Assembly: GCA_016285415.1 (NCBI GenBank)
Contig: JAEEQU010000048.1
Location: 1 to 7,172 of the forward strand
Direction of reading: 5' to 3'
DNA: 7,172 nt
From: Alphaproteobacteria bacterium
GTDB taxonomy: Bacteria > Pseudomonadota > Alphaproteobacteria > Rs-D84
The notes under the pieces are model-generated. The model saw nothing but the letters and a program-made list of their open reading frames with translations. It made no database searches and had not been told where the DNA came from. Within the stretch, counting starts at the first letter, position 1, and every line of letters starts with the position of its first letter. Shown here one piece after another: positions 6,494 through 7,172 of the stretch. A program made the position numbers and the translations under genes.

Positions 6494-7172
6494 CGATACA
6501 ACATAAGACACCGCAATACCAATGGCCAAAATCATCCCCATTGCCGCGATAAGAAAGAAACTTGTAAATGCCAACAACCCGAACCCAATAAAACTGGTCA
6601 GGAACGAATAAAACACTGGGCGTAATTCCGCGTTTTTCTTCATGTTTATATGGAATATTGCATAATCCATCCCAAGTCCAATTACTATAAATAACCCAAG
6701 CAAATGGAAAAATGTTATCGGCATGCCCAAAATAGTTAAAACCGCAACAGACACAATTACACCCATCAACGGTGGCATTAAATATTTACCTGCACGACGA
6801 CCATACAACATCACCAATCCGCCAATCAAAACCAACCCACATATAACCAGCAACCAATATGTTTCGTGACTAAATTTTTCCATTTGATTTTGTATCTGGC
6901 GTGCAGGTGCAATTACCCGCGCATTTTCATTTGTTATAACCACATCCGCAGATACCGAACTAACCGAATAAAAATTACCATCTATATTTACCAAGAAGCG
7001 TTCTATTTGCTGTTTTAATTCACCCAAATCTTCATTATCAACCGTTATCGCATTGCTCGTGACAAATTGTGGCAAAACCTTTAACCCCAGCGATTTTTTT
7101 ATGTGTTTTGCCTGGGATTTATATAATTCGCGAACAAGATGGTTGTTTTCGTTCTGGCGCTTTAAAGACGGC
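6473..7172 (-). CDS. RND/MMPL-superfamily predicted exporter, C-terminal third (runs off the right edge)
   Basis: The frame stays open to the right edge (first whole codon at 7169-7171), giving 232 residues. The TTG at 7073-7075 is an internal Leu codon, not a start. The fragment has a soluble periplasmic part (1-about 100) and then five transmembrane helices (about 105-123, 131-149, 152-173, 187-208, 210-229), which matches helices 8-12 of the second RND half. GLGMDYAIF (165-173) is the characteristic intramembrane G-x-x-x-D-Y motif of MMPL/COG4258-type exporters, with Asp169 as the likely proton-relay residue. Full-length relatives are about 750-800 residues. In aryl polyene and flexirubin clusters this exporter is thought to move the lipid-linked polyene or its precursor from the inner membrane. 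It ends convergently inside the phosphopantetheinyl transferase gene (21-nt overlap), and no terminator is visible between them. Confidence 0.87.
   Translation of the reverse strand, partial: PSLKRQNENNHLVRELYKSQAKHIKKSLGLKVLPQFVTSNAITVDNEDLGELKQQIERFLVNIDGNFYSVSSVSADVVITNENARVIAPARQIQNQMEKFSHETYWLLVICGLVLIGGLVMLYGRRAGKYLMPPLMGVIVSVAVLTILGMPITFFHLLGLFIVIGLGMDYAIFHINMKKNAELRPVFYSFLTSFIGFGLLAFTSFFLIAAMGMILAIGIAVSYVVSLYLFRN

Noticed and set aside
6473..7075. Exporter as a short complete 200-residue protein starting at the TTG at 7075
   Set aside because: The frame stays open upstream to the window edge, and the fragment has exactly the five C-terminal helices expected of a full RND protein, so it is a cut gene.
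1..7172. CRISPR arrays, tRNA or rRNA genes, insertion sequences
   Set aside because: No spaced direct repeats, cloverleaf-like stretches, transposase motifs or terminal repeats were noticed, and coding sequence fills almost the whole window.

Overview
The window comes from a Gram-negative bacterium. It encodes a TolC-type outer-membrane factor, a periplasmic adaptor and an RND/MMPL-type exporter, all of which belong to double-membrane envelopes. The DNA is AT-rich (roughly 40% G+C by eye) and densely packed, with several gene overlaps and short leaders. I suspect a proteobacterium, perhaps an AT-rich uncultivated alphaproteobacterium, but that is inference and no marker gene here settles it.

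Left part (1-3741, all minus strand): a tripartite export operon in the order outer-membrane factor, MacA-like adaptor, MacB-like ATPase, MacB-like permease. The permease runs off the left edge. The genes are tied together by an 8-nt overlap, an 11-nt gap and a 4-nt ATGA overlap. A very good extended -10 promoter with a short leader precedes the outer-membrane factor gene. ATPase and permease are separate polypeptides, not fused as in E. coli MacB.

Middle (3774-5031, minus strand): a two-gene module made of a small radical SAM protein and an NUDT15/MutT-like Nudix hydrolase, with overlapping reading frames. The radical SAM protein has an unusual cysteine-rich cluster motif and only a trace of a C-terminal auxiliary region. 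I cannot assign its substrate. A perfect 10-bp inverted repeat fills the gap upstream of the module.

Right part (5083-7172): an LPLAT-superfamily acyltransferase (minus), a compact 4'-phosphopantetheinyl transferase (plus, divergent from the acyltransferase) and the C-terminal third of an RND/MMPL 'predicted exporter' (minus, 3'-overlapping the transferase gene). These three families recur together in aryl polyene and flexirubin/dialkylresorcinol pigment clusters. The window therefore probably holds one edge of such a polyketide/fatty-acid-like pigment locus, with the ketosynthases, acyl carrier proteins and reductases expected beyond the right edge. In that model the transferase activates carrier proteins, the acyltransferase attaches an acyl chain or product to a lipid anchor, and the exporter moves the lipid product toward the outer membrane. 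Whether the radical SAM/Nudix pair and the MacAB-TolC pump belong to the same locus is open.

No RNA genes, insertion sequences or CRISPR arrays were seen, and no gene-free stretch exceeds about 65 bases.
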